A stretch of DNA of 64,000 nt from Baylisascaris procyonis (taxonomy: Eukaryota; Nematoda; Chromadorea; Rhabditida; Ascarididae). The stretch covers positions 4,875,501 through 4,939,500 of the forward strand of contig JAZARR010000172.1 in the NCBI GenBank assembly GCA_037389465.1, in the 5' to 3' direction. The notes under the pieces are model-generated. The model made no database searches, was not told where the DNA came from, and saw only the letters and a program-made list of their open reading frames with translations. Below are positions 44,101 through 58,418 of the stretch, piece after piece. Made by a program: the position numbers and the translations under genes. Every line of letters begins with the position of its first letter. Positions within the stretch are counted from its first letter, which is position 1.

Positions 44101-46585
44101 AAACCTCGCCGAGGACCTCTTTGACACAACGTTGATTTATTATAGTTTTGAACCAACGATTAACGTTCGTCAATGGAGCACGCATAGCACTATCCAAAAC
44201 GTACTGAAAGCAATAGGATTCACATCTACCTCAACCAACAACAATAAATCCATTATACTTTCAAATCATACATTGTGCAATGTTTTTTCTTTCTCTTAGC
44301 GAATCGCACCTGCTTTTAACCTGAAAATCTCACTGTGATACCTACATTCGCACTACTGCCTAATAAGCTAATTAGTTCTTTTTGCTAAATTAGATAACAA
44401 CGAAAAAACTATCGAGTATAAGATAGTCTATTTCCATCTATATTATCGGCCACAATCACCAAAGATTTATTTTATTCTATATCAACATCCTTCCCAATCA
44501 CATCGTGAAACAAAAGAAATAGCTTTCATCTTATCAGCAGTACAAATATTAGCCATGCCGATATACGTGCTTCCAGCTGCGTTAAAAAAAAAAAAAAACA
44601 GCGTTAAGTTCGAATATACAAGTGCCCCTCTCAAATCGAATCACATAAAATGAGTGGAAACAAATTCAGATCTATATTGCAGCTTCATCCACCGACATAT
44701 ATTCAAATCTTAATCTCATTTAATCACTACTTGCTGATTACTTCTTTAATAAGCAAATAATTAATAAATATTCAAAACCTGATAAGCAGGTAGCAAATCG
44801 AGAGCCAACGAAATATCCGCCACCGACATACGCTCACCGACAAGGAAAGTTCGAGTTAAAAGCACAGCGTCAAGACGTTTTAGCTGTGCAAGCAATTCGT
44901 TCTTGGCTGCATCCACAACCTAAAAACTTGGCGACTATCAATGCGCACATATCGCACAATCAACGATAAAAGCCCATTTACTTCCTACTAAACTAAAAAA
45001 TTAGCTTTTTGCCTCCCCCCGATAAAATAATAAGCGTGCGGGACCACCCTGTTCTCTATGATGATCCTCTCCCTCCCGAACATCATGAAGTACTAAGCTA
45101 TCAACATGCTTACCTTATTATCGATATGAGCGGCCGACACACTCGGAAGAACAAAGCCAAGCACGTTGGGGAGAAGGTTACCCTCAGCCCATTGCAACCA
45201 TTGGACCACTTCCGTGCACTAAAAAAATTTACTTCAAAATATTTTATGAAACGATCTATCAGAGCACCTAACCATAACACAGTTTTAAAAAAACTATATT
45301 TAACGCATATCAATATACCGGTGCTTCCCCTCAATATTTGCAAAGATCAAAGCCGGTATAGGCCATCGAACATTTTTGAAGAGCACATGCAGAAAAAATT
45401 TAGAAATATTATAAAGCTGGAAAATGAAAAGAATTAAGGCCGTGGGCACTCGCATGAATTTATAAAAAAAGAAAAACGAGAGGAAGAAGAGATGAATGCA
45501 GCGGAAGAAGTTTGGAAGCATGAGAGGAGTCTTAAGGGAGGCGAGGTCTGGAGGGTGGTGGCAACTCTAAAGAGACCTATTCGACTACATTCGCCGACAA
45601 TGGATAGCATCTTTTGATAGCCATATCCTGAACTCTATCTGCTTCCGAACATTCGTCAAATCACAATAATATGAAAGCAAAAGCACGCAAATAATATGCG
45701 TTATTTAAAAATAAAAATAAACCACAAAAATGAATTACACTATTATGTGTCAACGTTTGTCCAGCTAAATGAAGTGCGATCGATTCGGCTCCAAACAGAA
45801 GAACATTGCCATCCTCATATGCGGGTGTCTGAAAAAAACATAAAATAATTTTAAAAGATTATAAAATATTTTCTAAAACTTTTTCATTTCTATTTAGGAA
45901 ATTTTGGGCAAAAATAAAAAACCCAACATTCAACCCGATTACAAACCTTTTAACGTCCTGAATAGTTAAATGCGTTAGATAACATAAATCATCAAAAAAA
46001 CCTCAATATTAAAATAAATAAACTAAATACTTCACGGTCGATTATTATAAATCAAATTGAAATAGAATGAAAAACCTATTATCTATGAATAAATAATGGG
46101 TCTTTTGGTAATATTACCTATGAATGGGTAATTAATAAACCAATTAAACCATAAAATTTGATGATGCATGTTAAAGTCTTATCACTTCTCTAGAAACAAT
46201 ACAAACAATAAAAAACCTAAAAGTTGAAAAACAACGTGCAGTTAGTAAGATCATCGACCAGGTGAAAGTAAATCGAGCTTCCTTAATTTCAATCAAACTT
46301 TATTGGAAGTATGGAAAAAAAAAGCAACTTCATCGGAAATAAACGAATCATCGAACAGGTAAGCCAACTGGGACGGTTACCTGTCGAAATAAATTGTTTT
46401 CACTTAATTCGACCTTCATATAGGTTGGTAAAAATAAACGAGGTAACACTAACCACGCCAAGTGGGAATTTATCAGCTGGAAGTGTATCTGTGATAAGCG
46501 TGATATCAACATTTGCTAACTTCGCCGCAATGAGCACTTTTTGAGTGCGGAAACTTTTTTCCGAACCATATACTTTCTGCAACAT
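41165..46585 (-). CDS. eef-1G: Translation elongation factor 1 gamma (eEF1B gamma), ten exons, 417 aa
   Basis: Exons in transcript order: 46585-46454, 45828-45739, 45218-45114, 44919-44779, 44203-44071, 43521-43456, 42986-42851, 42317-42145, 41729-41587, 41299-41165. All phases agree. The protein scaffolds the eEF1B GDP/GTP exchange complex that recharges eEF1A during translation in the cytosol. A glutathione-S-transferase-like domain spans residues 1 to about 205: [65 protein letters not shown] Lys/Glu-rich linker (about 210-256) follows. The conserved C-terminal domain starts at DPFASMPKG (about 258). It contains [42 protein letters not shown] and CPDWQVDYESY, and ends [15 protein letters not shown] aligns without gaps to the nematode start MTGKLYG, which fixes the ATG. 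The family's usual length is about 400-440. Confidence 0.97.
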
Positions 46586-49255
46586 AAAGGTGACCTTAAA
46601 TCGATGAAATTAGAACGTTGCATACCTCTTCAATCCATAGGATCTTCCCTGAATGAGGGTAAAAAAATTAAACTTCCTGAAGAATTCTTTGGCTCAATAT
46701 GCCGGTTGCTTATTGAGCCCTAGTTGGATTGTTACGGAGGTATGAATGTGATTTCAGGGAGAAACACTCCAAATCTAAACGCTCAGATGTATGAGCTTCA
46801 TTGGCTATTGGGCACAATCAAAACCTAAACAATAATTTTTTTTTGCAGTAACATTACTGCAGTATATTAGACGTAAGGTTATAAAAGTCACAACAGATCC
46901 CGTACTTATACTCAGTTATAATATACCGTCTCAAATGGTACCTTTATAGCCACAGGGTTTTTATTCATTGACATACGGTACCGTGAATCTCGTAAATCCT
47001 AAATACTTATGGAAAAAATATGAAATACTTGAACTATCTGATCGGAAACTTACAGCAACCATCTTGTTGAGCTTCAAATTAAACGTCGTTGATGTGCAGA
47101 AACACCTCACTGGACTTGTATTCCGCACAAAAATGACAATTCAACAAATGCATAGAGTTATAGGAAAATTACGGCAACAAATCATATTGCCAATTGAAAT
47201 GTTACACTTTTGCAACGATTTATCTTTATTGAACATTATTTATGAATTAATTTGATCAACCTTGCAATGCGATAGGTACATTAATACAATTATTGTAACT
47301 TATTTAATATTAATTTGCATATTTTAGAATTTTAGAAGAATTTTGTTTTAATGTAAATTTATGTCTCTAATTTGACATAAACTGCGTGGCAGCCCAATAA
47401 TTTTTAAATTTCCCACCATTTCGTGATGAGAGCATCAATTGTGTTTATTACAGCGCTTTTTTTCTCTCTCCACTTGAAGAGTGGATGTCACCGATTTGTC
47501 TTTGTGGTGGGTGGTCGAGGTGGTGAGGGTGGGCATTTTATTTTTTATTTTTGATTGTTTATTAATGTTGAGGGATGGGGTTCACGTTTAGGCGGTAATT
47601 ACTAAACGATTCGAATGGTTAGGCAAAGATCATGTGACCGCAGAAGAATTGACCTATAATAGTCGACTTTTTGCCCTTTATGACAAGGAAATTTTACTGC
47701 CATGCGCATTGTTGCGATCACTTTCGTGCGATGTGGGTGCTTGCAAATATTTGAGAGAATTGGATGTGGTGGTAGATTTTCGGCGTGCTTTTGTATGTGT
47801 TTGTCTGAGTCTGTGTCTGTGAACGACACTTTAAACCTATATACTATGAATATTGACGTGTTTTCCTCGTATCAAATTTCTTATGCGATGTAGAATTTTC
47901 ATATGCAAATTTTTTATGATTCGATAGATACGAAAAGCGATAGCTTCATTTGTCAAAAGCTTATTCGAGGAGTGTCGATCGTTGAGAAAGCGATTCGGTT
48001 TTCTTTAAATTAATGCAATAATTTATCAGAAATGCAAAAAATGCATGCCGCGCCAATTTTGCCTGCTGCGTTTTCCTACTTTTTGGAAGCATCATGCTGG
48101 TTCTTCTGATGTGATATAGTGGCTAGTTGTATCCCATTATTTAGTTGCAATCGAAAGCATTGGGTATATGGGCTTGCTGTTTGCTTGCGTAGTGCAACTT
48201 TTTCTAGCTTCATTCTGTAAGTTATTCCCAGCAAACGTAATTGCACTCTTATAAAGTTTGAAAAAAAAAATTGAGAAATTTTGTGAATATTGGCGGTATA
48301 TAGGGGGAAGAGGTGGGGGGGGGGGTGGTGGTTGGAGGGAGGGGTCGGGAAAGGTTCGTTGCAAACTATTTAAGGTTGAAGGGGAGATCACCTCAGCAAT
48401 GCATAAATCAACTTATATACATCTATTTGTCCACTTTTTATACTTAACAAATATAAATTTTTTTTATTAAGATGCTATTTATTAATAAGTTATGCTCGAT
48501 AATTAAGAAATGAGGTAATTTCCATAGTTCAACTTATCTAATTGTAATTTGCAGACTTTTTTAAGAATATATTCTGTGTTATTCATATGTGAATTCGTTT
48601 ACAATAAATAAATAAATGAATAAATAAATAGAAAATAAAACATTGTCTAAATGATTTATTTCAGTTGTGTTTATCGCAATTACAAAGTTTATGGTTAAAT
48701 TCGAGGTGGACAATTCGGCGATTCAGTGGATAAAGACCAAGTCGTTGTTGGTCTTATCCCTAGCAAACTTCATTAGGTTAGTCATGTCTTAATATATGAG
48801 GGGAATCTTATGGAATTTATTTGATATCCGTAAAACTGATTTTTAACTTTTTTTTTCTTAAAATTTAATCGGATTGTGCATTTATTTCAAAGTAGCGATT
48901 TTGAAAATAAAAGTTTTCATTTTTTTCCAAAATTTTCTTAAATTGGTTTTTATCTTATCCATTTTATCCTTTTATGAAACGTTTTTTTTTTTTTTTTTAT
49001 AAATCAGCAAAAAATATTTTGTTTTAATCATCAAATTGCACTACAATTTTATGATGTTCGTTAGCATTGACTCGAATCAAACGTTGTTGAATATCCCAAT
49101 TGCAAATGAATAGCGACATACTTTATTTAATATTGTTCATTAAATGTGATTTTATTATTCAATTTAAGCTTTTTTTTTTAGAAATTTGTGTTATTATCAA
49201 ACGAATTCGGCGTGAAATTTGAGTATATTTTCATCTATATATAGCCCCTAATAAG
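46586..49255. other. Divergent intergenic region between eEF1G and the coiled-coil gene
   Basis: About 2.7 kb holding the promoters of both flanking genes. Open frames at 46968-47255 (+, 95 codons) and 47602-47829 (-) have no recognisable domain. A poly-G/purine tract lies at 48303-48351. A poly-T/AG site near 49181 (+) could be an acceptor for the coiled-coil mRNA leader. No TATA or other element can be assigned with confidence. Confidence 0.5.
48303..48351. repeat. G-rich tract with G-quadruplex potential
   Basis: About 48 bases, mostly G, with a run of 11 G and several G3-G4 runs separated by short spacers. It is one of the strongest of the G-rich tracts scattered through the window, and it sits in the divergent promoter region. 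Confidence 0.85.
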
Positions 49256-52200
49256 ATGGACCGAGAGAAGGTCTCATCTTCACATCGTAAACGATCATCA
49301 AATGGTGCACGGCATCGCCATAGTTCGGTAAATTTTATTTACTTATTTTTTATTTATTTATTTTTATTTATTTTTTTGACGCTTTTTTATTGCTCTATAT
49401 CTTTACCTATATTTTCACGCCGTGACTTTTATGAAAGTGGAGTCGATCGGTACTCCTAAGTCATGAAATGGTTCCGCCTAGGAGCCATAATGTCCCCATT
49501 TCCGTTGGATTTATCGTCTTTACCTATTCCTTTTCGTTTCAGACAAACTTTGGATACTAGGTCTGAGCATCTAAGTCTAGTTATTAGCTAGGGTGATATT
49601 TGCATAAAGTGATGTTGGATGCGTTTATAAACGTATTTTCTCATCTTGTTATTTATTAAAGCTACAGAAGGTTGCTTTTTGTTGGTTTTTTTATTTACTT
49701 CTTTTCGGAGTTCTCTCATTTCTTAGTTGTATTTCTTGCTATAAGCAGTGATGAAGAGTAATCGTTGAGTACTCTTCAGCGTGGATCGGCATCAAGGGAA
49801 GATGATCGCTCACAGCGTCGACGTCGCAAGTCACATAAGCATCGAAGACATCGGTCACGTTCGGGAAGCCGTAGTCGTTCAGGGTCTATATCTGCGAATG
49901 AAAGAAAGCCTCCGGTTGTCTACATGAATCCCGCATTTCAGTGAGTGTTGCATATTCCTTCCCTTGGGAATTTGATTTGGTTTTTGAGTGAGGCATGCGA
50001 ATGGCAAGTAAAGGACTTTTTTCTTGTAAAGAGACTGTTACATAGAGACACCTCAAGTTTCAGGTAATTGCCGGAGTAAGAAATGAAAGCAAATTACAAC
50101 AGGTGTTTGATGAGTGGCTATGATAGTGAAGTTTTCATGACGAAACTCATCATTGTTTTCTTCGAATCCCTCATTTCCCTTTATGCTTTAACTTTCCTCT
50201 ATCCTATTAGCTTGTACTGAAAGTTTATATCTGTTTAGCTCAGTTGTTGCATCACTGCTAATAAATGCACCTGCGAGAAACAAGGAAACCTTTGCAGATC
50301 GCAGCGTTATGAGTTAATCTGTTTGAGTGGTGAATTTGCTTCTGTTTAGCAAGATGGTTACATGCGCCTTGTGTGGGCCATTTGAAAGGGTCCCTGCAGC
50401 GACATTTACCATTATAAAAGTATTTGGTTTTCAGACCAATCTATGGTGTGCAGGCGGTGCCATCACAGGCGGATATGGAGTTACGCTCGACATTGGTTAC
50501 ACAGTTATCGGCATATGAGCAACGCATTAGTTCACTTGAGTCGGAGCTGAGGGCAGCCCAGTTGGCTCGAGGTCGTGCCGAACAAACCGTTTTCGAGGTG
50601 AACGCAGAGAAATTGCGGCTGGAATCCCACAACGCTGAAATTGTGCAGGTTCTAAGTTAAAAATTTTGTTTTGTGTTCTTGAGCTACTTGACAGTCGCGG
50701 TGCCGAGAGCTTTCAATAGCAAGTCTGCTTATGAGTGCTGAATTTTAAAATGCTTCTTTTCGATACTTCATTTCATCTGGGGGTAGAGAAATATAGGCTG
50801 AAGATGGGGGACAAAAACCTATTTAACCTGAAAATGCACAAATCCGCCTTAAGAACTCTCGGCGTCGTTAGTGTGACGTTGATGTTTTTTCGAGTAGCGC
50901 CTGAAGGGACGAACGAGTGGCGAAGTATGCATGAAAAGTTGTTATATTATGCGTTTAAATTTTAAATTGAGTTATGGGAACTTAAAAGTAGATACTTTTT
51001 GAGCGCTTTGATTGTTTCTCTTATATATGGTGATGTGGAAAGGAAATGCCTTGGGTGGTGGCGTCGAACTTTTATCGTTTTTTTATTGGTTTGCTGTGTA
51101 AGTTCGTACCACGTATATTCGATGGAGGTTTGATGGAATGCCATAAACCTATGCGCCAATCAGTTAGATTCTCACATTTTCTTCAACTTTTACAAACGTA
51201 ATCTTGAACTCGAGGTTGCGATAACTGATTGAAGAGGTACATTGCGAAGGATTAAGGAGCGTTGAATTGCTTGATGGTTTCAAGGAGCAGTTAATAAGGA
51301 TAGGTCTTCGTGCTGATATTGATATCGTTTGTTCGTAGGGGTACCCTGACGTCTGGTTACATGAGGATGCAGTCAGGTTGGAGTTGATAAGGTGTTTATA
51401 AGTGCAATGATAGTTCGACATGTTTGGAAAGTTTTGTTGATGTGAATAATCCGCAGCAGCCAAAAGCCACTGATGTTGAGGTAAACTTAGGAGGGGTTAT
51501 TGATTTAAAATGTTCAATTTACCTCTCAATTTAAAATTCAATTTTCCCATTCAATACAACTTTAAATATTTTTGAAATATATAAACATAGAATGAAAAAC
51601 AAAATTTCCAAATTTCACGTCGGAAAATTTTTTTTTGTAATTTTTTTTTCTTCCCTTATTTTAATTGTTTTCTTCTCATATGAATTGTTTTAGGTTTAGA
51701 TAGGTGATTAAGGAATATAATGTAGCATTGATATATCAGTGGCTATTGGTTTGATATTATGTGTTATTGTTTTGATATATACGCATAATGAATATCTTTA
51801 AGAAGGATTCTAATAATTTGCATATAATTGGAGAGTTATGGCATCTAGAGGTTTTGATCGGGATAGGCATTGATGAGAGCATTATTCTATGTGCCGTAAA
51901 AGTAAATGATAGGGTAAGTACTGTTGTTGGAGTTTATAAGTACTAATACGTGCCGTTTTTTTCACTTACTTGGAAATTTTTAGAAGTTTTTCCACCTTGA
52001 TAGGTTTGTTTACTTCGTATTTATGGTTGTTTCGGTTTCCTTTGACCTCTTTCCCTTCCGTTTTGCCTTCTGATGGACGGTTTTTCGAATATTCGATTAG
52101 AATCAGTCGGTCTTCTTTTACTTAATCCTTGCATTTATAAGCGAATGGCTAGCTTGTTGAAATTTTAGCAAGTGTAAAAATTATAAGGTATCATAAATAT

Positions 52201-55200
52201 TGGTTATCTGAATATTTTAGGAGACAAAGAAATTGATATTTGAAATTTTTTATGTGGGGGACGAAGGTTGTTAACTTTTTTATATGTAAATACTTCACTA
52301 AACATTTTTTTTATAATTCAAAAATTTGCAACATTTTGTTTATTCGATTGTTTTTGTTTACGTTATGTTGTCGTTTTTTTTTTGGTTGAATTAGTTATGT
52401 TTGAAATGAGAGATAAGAGTTGCATAATTGCATCATTCGACGAGTGGAATATACGGTTGCCGTTTAAAGCTGCAATTTCTTGTTGACTCTCGACGTTAAT
52501 TAAAAAGAGAAGAAAAGATTGCTGTGATTCATAGAAATGAGAGCTAACTTGAAAAGGTGATAGAGCGCTGCAATTGTTTGTTGTTGCCATCTTGTTCGGA
52601 AGGACTACCTGCAGTAAGGAATACGGTACGAGGTGGATAGTAACTCAGATTTAATGGTGTATAAGGCAGACGATATGTGAACCTTAATGAATGCTCTTTA
52701 TTGCTCTTTTTATAAGCATATCGACTATCGATAGAGGCTTTTATTCATTTATAGCTGGACGGAAAAGAGTAACATAAAATTATAACTAGTAGGTTAGGTG
52801 GTTGGTATAATGATATATTTAAGTTTGATGCTCAAGTATTTTTTTAAGTAAATAGTTTGTTTTATTTTATATGAAGACGGAGGGGATATTTTTGGAGAGA
52901 TTTCTGGAAGGGGAGGGGGGGGGGGCAAAGGATTGAAGGTCTTGACAATATTCGCCATTTTTGTTCATAGAGGAATAATGCGTGATGGCGTAATTTGCTT
53001 CTGTTATTTTATTTTTTTGGACTAATCAACATTGTGATTGAATATTTTTTATTTATTATTGTATAATGGGAATATGCGGTGAAAATATAGGGAAATTTCA
53101 TCGATTTCATCTAACGTTTTTTTTTTTTCGTTTCCTTTAGAGTTTTGATGTAGTGATGGCAAAGTGATGACAAAATCTAAAGAAAACGAAAAAAAATTGA
53201 AGTTGTTGATTGAGGTTGAAAAGCCGTCATCCTTATATAATATAATAAAAATGAAAATAAAATAATAAGTTAGGCGCATTTTTGTGGACATAATGCTTAA
53301 GAAATACCTTCAACTGGGTATATAATGATAGATTTTAGAGAGAGCCGCTTTACATCTATTGCTAGTTAAGCGACAATAAATATTAATTGATACGAATCAT
53401 TCATAGTGATTTAATTGTCGTTGTTTGTATAGCTTATTTATTAATGAGAAGAGATATTTATTTTATTTATTTCATATCGGATATCCGATTGGTTATCTGA
53501 TTACCTGATAGAATTTGATATTTATTGTTAAATCTGGCGCAGTGTTTACTGATCACCGTTATTTTGTCATTTACATAATTTTTCGCTGTGATATATGAAT
53601 GCAATCGAGTAGCGATTTATATATTTTCTTTAGGTTTACAATTTTTAGCTGAATTTTTTATTCAATAATTTGGAAAAAAAATGATAAAATTCAAATGATT
53701 TTTTTATTTTTTATGCGTTCATCAATTGATTATTATTTATCGATAATTAAATGATAGCTGATAATAAGATTGATTTTTAAGAAAAAATATTAAAATTTAT
53801 TGATATGGAGTTAATTTTTTTTTGTTGAAAGTATTCCTATGTTGTGAAGTATTATTGAGCCAATTGCTTAGCGATCCACCGAATCAATGTGAAATTGGCA
53901 TTCGATTTTTCAATTTTGAGAATTGAAATGAAGCGCTAAGTTTTTGAATATCAAAGAGTATTGTTATTGTGGTGGACAATAGTGATCATTGCCGTTATTC
54001 GGTCATTCGGTCATTACGCTGTAGTTTTATAGCGTTTTGGACATCACAAGCAACAATAGTAATCCAAAACAATAGACATTTATTGAAATAAAGTAATGCG
54101 AAAGGAAGAAACCCAATGAGATCAAAGCTGCGACTCTATTCGGCTCATTCAGAAAGCAATGTATCGGCTCTATTCACCTTACGAAGGTATTTCATAGTGG
54201 AATTAATTGGCTTAAATATAAATTAAAACAATTTATTTCTATTATTCAATAGACGAAAAGGTTAGGCATATAGGCTATAAGGGCTTGTTTATTTTTTATT
54301 GGCTAATTAAGTTTTATTATTTGTTATAGAGTCGTGTTGAGTTTCTCTTATAATAAAGTGAACCGGAAAAAATAGTTAAGGTCCATAATGGATGTTGACA
54401 GAGAATATGGTCATTAATGATATGGTGGGTAACTTTGTAGGAAGAAGTTTTATGCTCGAATAAATTATATGTCCACTTTATTTACAGATTCAACATTTAA
54501 TTGAAAAAATCTAAAATTTGCAAATTTTTCTCTGCAACAAAATTTTCCGCAAATATCTTTTTTGTTTGAATTTTAACAGTTTAAAAACTCTTTGATTTTT
54601 ATAATTTATGTAATTTATAAGTCACAATTTTTTCGAAAACAATGCGAAAATTTCATGTGACTTTTCTTTTGCAAATTATTCCACTTTATTTCATTCGAAA
54701 GAGATGGAAGATTATCTGAATTTTATAGGTTATTAAAGTATTTTTAAAGATATTTTGATATGATAGTGAAATATTAAAAAAAAAAAAAATTATAGGTGAT
54801 GAAAACATTGGAACGTGCCGTAGAGGAATTACAAAAAACATGTAATGGATTGAAATCAGAGAATGATCGACGAAGACGTGACGTTGAGAATGCTGAGAAA
54901 ACGATTTCATCTTGCAAGGAGCAGAATAATTTTCTCAATGAACGTAATATGAAATTAGTGAAAAAATGTGAAGAACTTTGCGAAGAAAATAAAACCATTC
55001 ATAATAGGTAGGTAATTGTTTATTTTTATTAGCTATTCATAGAGAATATTACTTTGATAGTATTAGATATATTCGATGATATTCGATTCATCCTTATTTC
55101 ATTCGTATATTCGAGGAAAAAAAAATTTTTTTTAATCTAAATATTCTTGCGTATATGTTTTTTTTCCCAATTTATTTCCTTGTTTCTTTATTGTTTTATA

Positions 55201-58012
55201 TATTTCTATTGTTATTTGTAGTTTTTTTTATTATTATTTTTAAGTAGAGATTTCAATCATCATCACTTTCTAAATTAATTGATTATTATTATTATTGGTT
55301 GTTGTTGTGATGCGATAATTGAGAAATATTTTTGAGAAGGTAAAAATTGAAATCAAGAAGTTTTTTTTTGCGAATTATCGTTTTCATAAATGAAAAAAAA
55401 AACGATTTTGAAAAATACAATGAGTTTGGAATTTTTTTTTTCGAGGTGATTTTGTATTGTTGCACCATTTTATTGGATTGAAGCTTATAATGATTAAAAA
55501 TTGATAAGTTTGTTATTTATATTTCAGACGTGATGAATCAGCAAAAGAATTGGCTGAAATGCGACCTCGCATCGATAATCTACAGATGGAGTTACGTCAG
55601 AGGGTTGAAGAGGGCAGGTATGCTTTGATTGTTTGCTAATATTCTATAGTATATTTTAAATTACTCATTTCGTTCCTTTATTTTTATTTGTAATGTTATC
55701 GTTGAGAACTTTTAAAAATTCTTCTATATGATCAAAAAACAACCATCGCGTTCATTTTTGACCATTTTTAAAGATGAATAAATTTTAGTTTTATAAATAT
55801 ACAACTAAATAAATGGTGCTGAATAATGTACGAACTTTACGAAGTTGTCGGCGGATGTCTGAATAGGTTTGCGGAATTGTCGGCGAATGTCTGAATGTTT
55901 TTGCCTTTCTCCTATGGGATGTTTGATATCAAGAATATACGGTTTGGAATTCCTCTCGTTAAGAAATTTGTTATAAGTGAAATCTTCCAATGCGCGGATA
56001 GTCATTGTAAATTGGCCACTGTTTGGATTTTTTTTCGCTTTGAAAATCGATTGCAATGATAGTGGAGGAATTAATGCTTCGTTTAGGCATTGTCCATATT
56101 TAAACGCTTTGGTTTTTTTCCCTTTATTAAAACTCTTATTTATGTTTTCTAAATTTTATACTAATTGGGGTAAGTTTATTAGATTTTTTTTTTCATTATA
56201 GGAAACACTATCGTCGAAAAGATACGTGTTTTTGATTTAATTTCCAGATTTGTGGGAGAAAAAAATTCTATATTGAGTGGAAAATTTATTTTTAATAAGA
56301 GATTTTTATTTAGAAAAATGTTGGCACAGTTACGTAGTTATGAAGAGAAGGAGCGAATATGGAAAAAAGTAAGTTTTTTTTAATTTTTAAGTAAAATAAA
56401 TAATTGAAGCAGTGAAGTCGTTCTTATGAAATGGACAATTTGACCCAATTTAGAGAAGATATCCGAGAGTATTTGGCTACGCAATAGGCGATCCTCGACC
56501 TGTTGTTCGTAGCGATGGCTGAGGTTGTTGTTGAGGTTGTGTGGGCATTCAGTTGTAGAGGGGTAAATGATTGAAAGGATCGAAATGCTTCATGAATCGT
56601 TGATTGTGTTTTTTTTTTTGAATTAGAATGCGGGAGATTTGTTTGAATTTACTTGAATTTATCGTAAGTTTGCTCTCATTCAAGTTCGAGGTAAACATTA
56701 CTGATCCATTCAAGGTATGCGTGTTTAGGTGGAGACAAGAATTTCACCTTTATTATATATAAGCAGATAATTGAAAGTGAAAAGCAGTGGATAAAAACTT
56801 TTAAGTTTTTAATTGTCATAAAGTGTGTTGCAAATTTGCATACATAAAGTGCATTATTGTAATGTCGAATTGTTAAGTAAATGTGTTTTTGTTCGGCTGT
56901 CAGTAATTTTAACTGGACAGCCGATAAAGCTAGATTTAAGAAATTTTTATCGTATAATGGGCACAAAAAATTTCACAGATTTAGATTTTACTGGCGGAAT
57001 TTAGATTTTTGTGCCGGTTGGTTAGCATAAACTGAATTTTTTGCATATTAGTGGGAATGATTGAGCAAAGTAAAACTTTAAAACCTTAATTAGTACGGTT
57101 TCTTGTTTTTTGATAGTTTATAAAGTGGTTAGTCAGCTAATTGCGAAAGAATTCTTCGTATTTATCTTCATTTATTTAATAATCATTTGCTTAGATCGTA
57201 TAAATATGGTTTCTAGGATAAATCGGACCTTGAGAAAAGAATCGAAATTAAAGATGCAATGGCAACTGCAGAGCGTAAGAATCATGATGAGTGGAAGAAG
57301 CGTAATTTAGCCGAGAAAACTGAACTCGAGAGGAAGGTGAAACTTGCAGAACCGGAAATAGCGAAAGCACTTGACGCTGTAAGTTCTAAATACCCACTTG
57401 GCCGTATCGTTTGCAAAATATGGAATGTTTGTGAAAAAAATAATGAGAGGATTTATGATAGTCATAGAAAGATAGCGAAGAATAAAATGATCCCTCAAGG
57501 GAATAAAGACGGAATAATATGAGTTGCAGATGAAGTAATGTTTTGCATAAAGAAATGAATTATCGCGCTATTATTGTAGACACTGTAGATTTTTTGGATG
57601 GCGCAAGAAAATTATCCTCACGAGCGATATTGTGCTTCCGTTTATGCATTTGCTAAACTCTAAAGAGCGATACTATGTGCTTCCTTTGTGCATCAACTAA
57701 ACGATTACTTGATATTTTATTGCGCGCAAAATATATAAATGAAATTTATTTACATTTGAGGAGGTAATAAAGAAGGCTGTCGAGGATATGCGAACGTTTT
57801 ATGAGGATAAATTGGAGACGGTGGCAGCAGAGGTGAATGAATTGAAGAAGAAATTAACGGATGTGAAAAGCGAATATTCATTAGCGGCGAATAACAATCG
57901 CATTAAAAGGTCAAATTCATTTGACTATCGATCAAGCTCTGCGCCACCGGCAACTTTCCTTGAAAATGGGACGATTTCTTGCTCAGAAGAGAATGATGTC
58001 ACAATGGAATGA
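49256..58012 (+). CDS. Coiled-coil protein with Arg/Ser-rich N-terminus, eight exons, 405 aa
   Basis: Exons: 49256-49327, 49780-49940, 50435-50648, 54796-55007, 55528-55617, 56314-56368, 57217-57378, 57761-58012. Borders and phases all fit, 1218 bases in total. Residues 1-70 are basic and Ser/Arg/His-rich (SSSHRKRSSNGARHRHSS, then RRRRKSHKHRRHRSRSGSRS), as in RS-type nuclear proteins. Residues 70-90 are a Pro/Tyr linker. From about 90 to 355 the protein is heptad-like coiled coil, e.g. QLSAYEQRISSLESELRAAQ, KTLERAVEELQKTCNGLKSE, EVNELKKKLTDVKSEYS. The tail has KRSNSFDYRSSSAPP, a possible kinase/14-3-3-type site, and an acidic end. There is no signal peptide or membrane segment. It could be a nuclear, centrosomal or scaffold protein. 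I do not recognise the family. Intron 3 is 4.1 kb, so an extra optional exon there is possible. Confidence 0.85.
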
Positions 58013-58412
58013 ACAGGAAATGGATAGTAATAATGCGATGCAAGAGGCATTTTTTTCAGTAGCTCTATGATATTTGGGGGGTAGAGGAAGCAAAAAAAAG
58101 TAAATTAATTCGATATTAAAAAAATGTTTCTTTTATTCGTCGAAAAACAGCTGAATGCAATAACACAGAGAAACGAAGAGGGTAAAGAGTAAATAGAAAG
58201 ATAAGCAGAAATATTAGTTTCAAGCAACGCCTTTATATTTACTTAACTCTGTACGGCTTAAAAGCATCCATACTATAGCATATTGGGATATATGTGTGGT
58301 GCATTTGCTTTAGCTGTTCTTTTATTGTTGTTGTCTGTTTTTTTTTTTAATTTTGACTGCAATTGTTTGTTTGTTTTTCAATGATATTGATAAATTTTAT
58401 GCATTTAAATTA

Positions 58413-58418
58413 AATAAA
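58413..58418 (+). terminator. Candidate polyadenylation signal of the coiled-coil gene
   Basis: AATAAA about 400 bases after the stop at 58012, within an AT-rich tail. Nearer alternatives of that exact form are not obvious. Confidence 0.35.

Noticed and set aside
45009..45437. 142-codon + strand open frame
   Set aside because: Antisense shadow of eEF1G exon 3 and its flanks, with no recognisable domain.
46968..47255. 95-codon + strand open frame upstream of the coiled-coil gene
   Set aside because: No domain, no signal peptide and no convincing start context. It lies in the promoter region of two divergent genes, so I left it out as a gene.
50222..50290. tRNA-like phrase (TTTAGCTCAGTTG) in a coiled-coil gene intron
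   Set aside because: Only the D-arm-like phrase is present. No T-arm or acceptor stem can be drawn.
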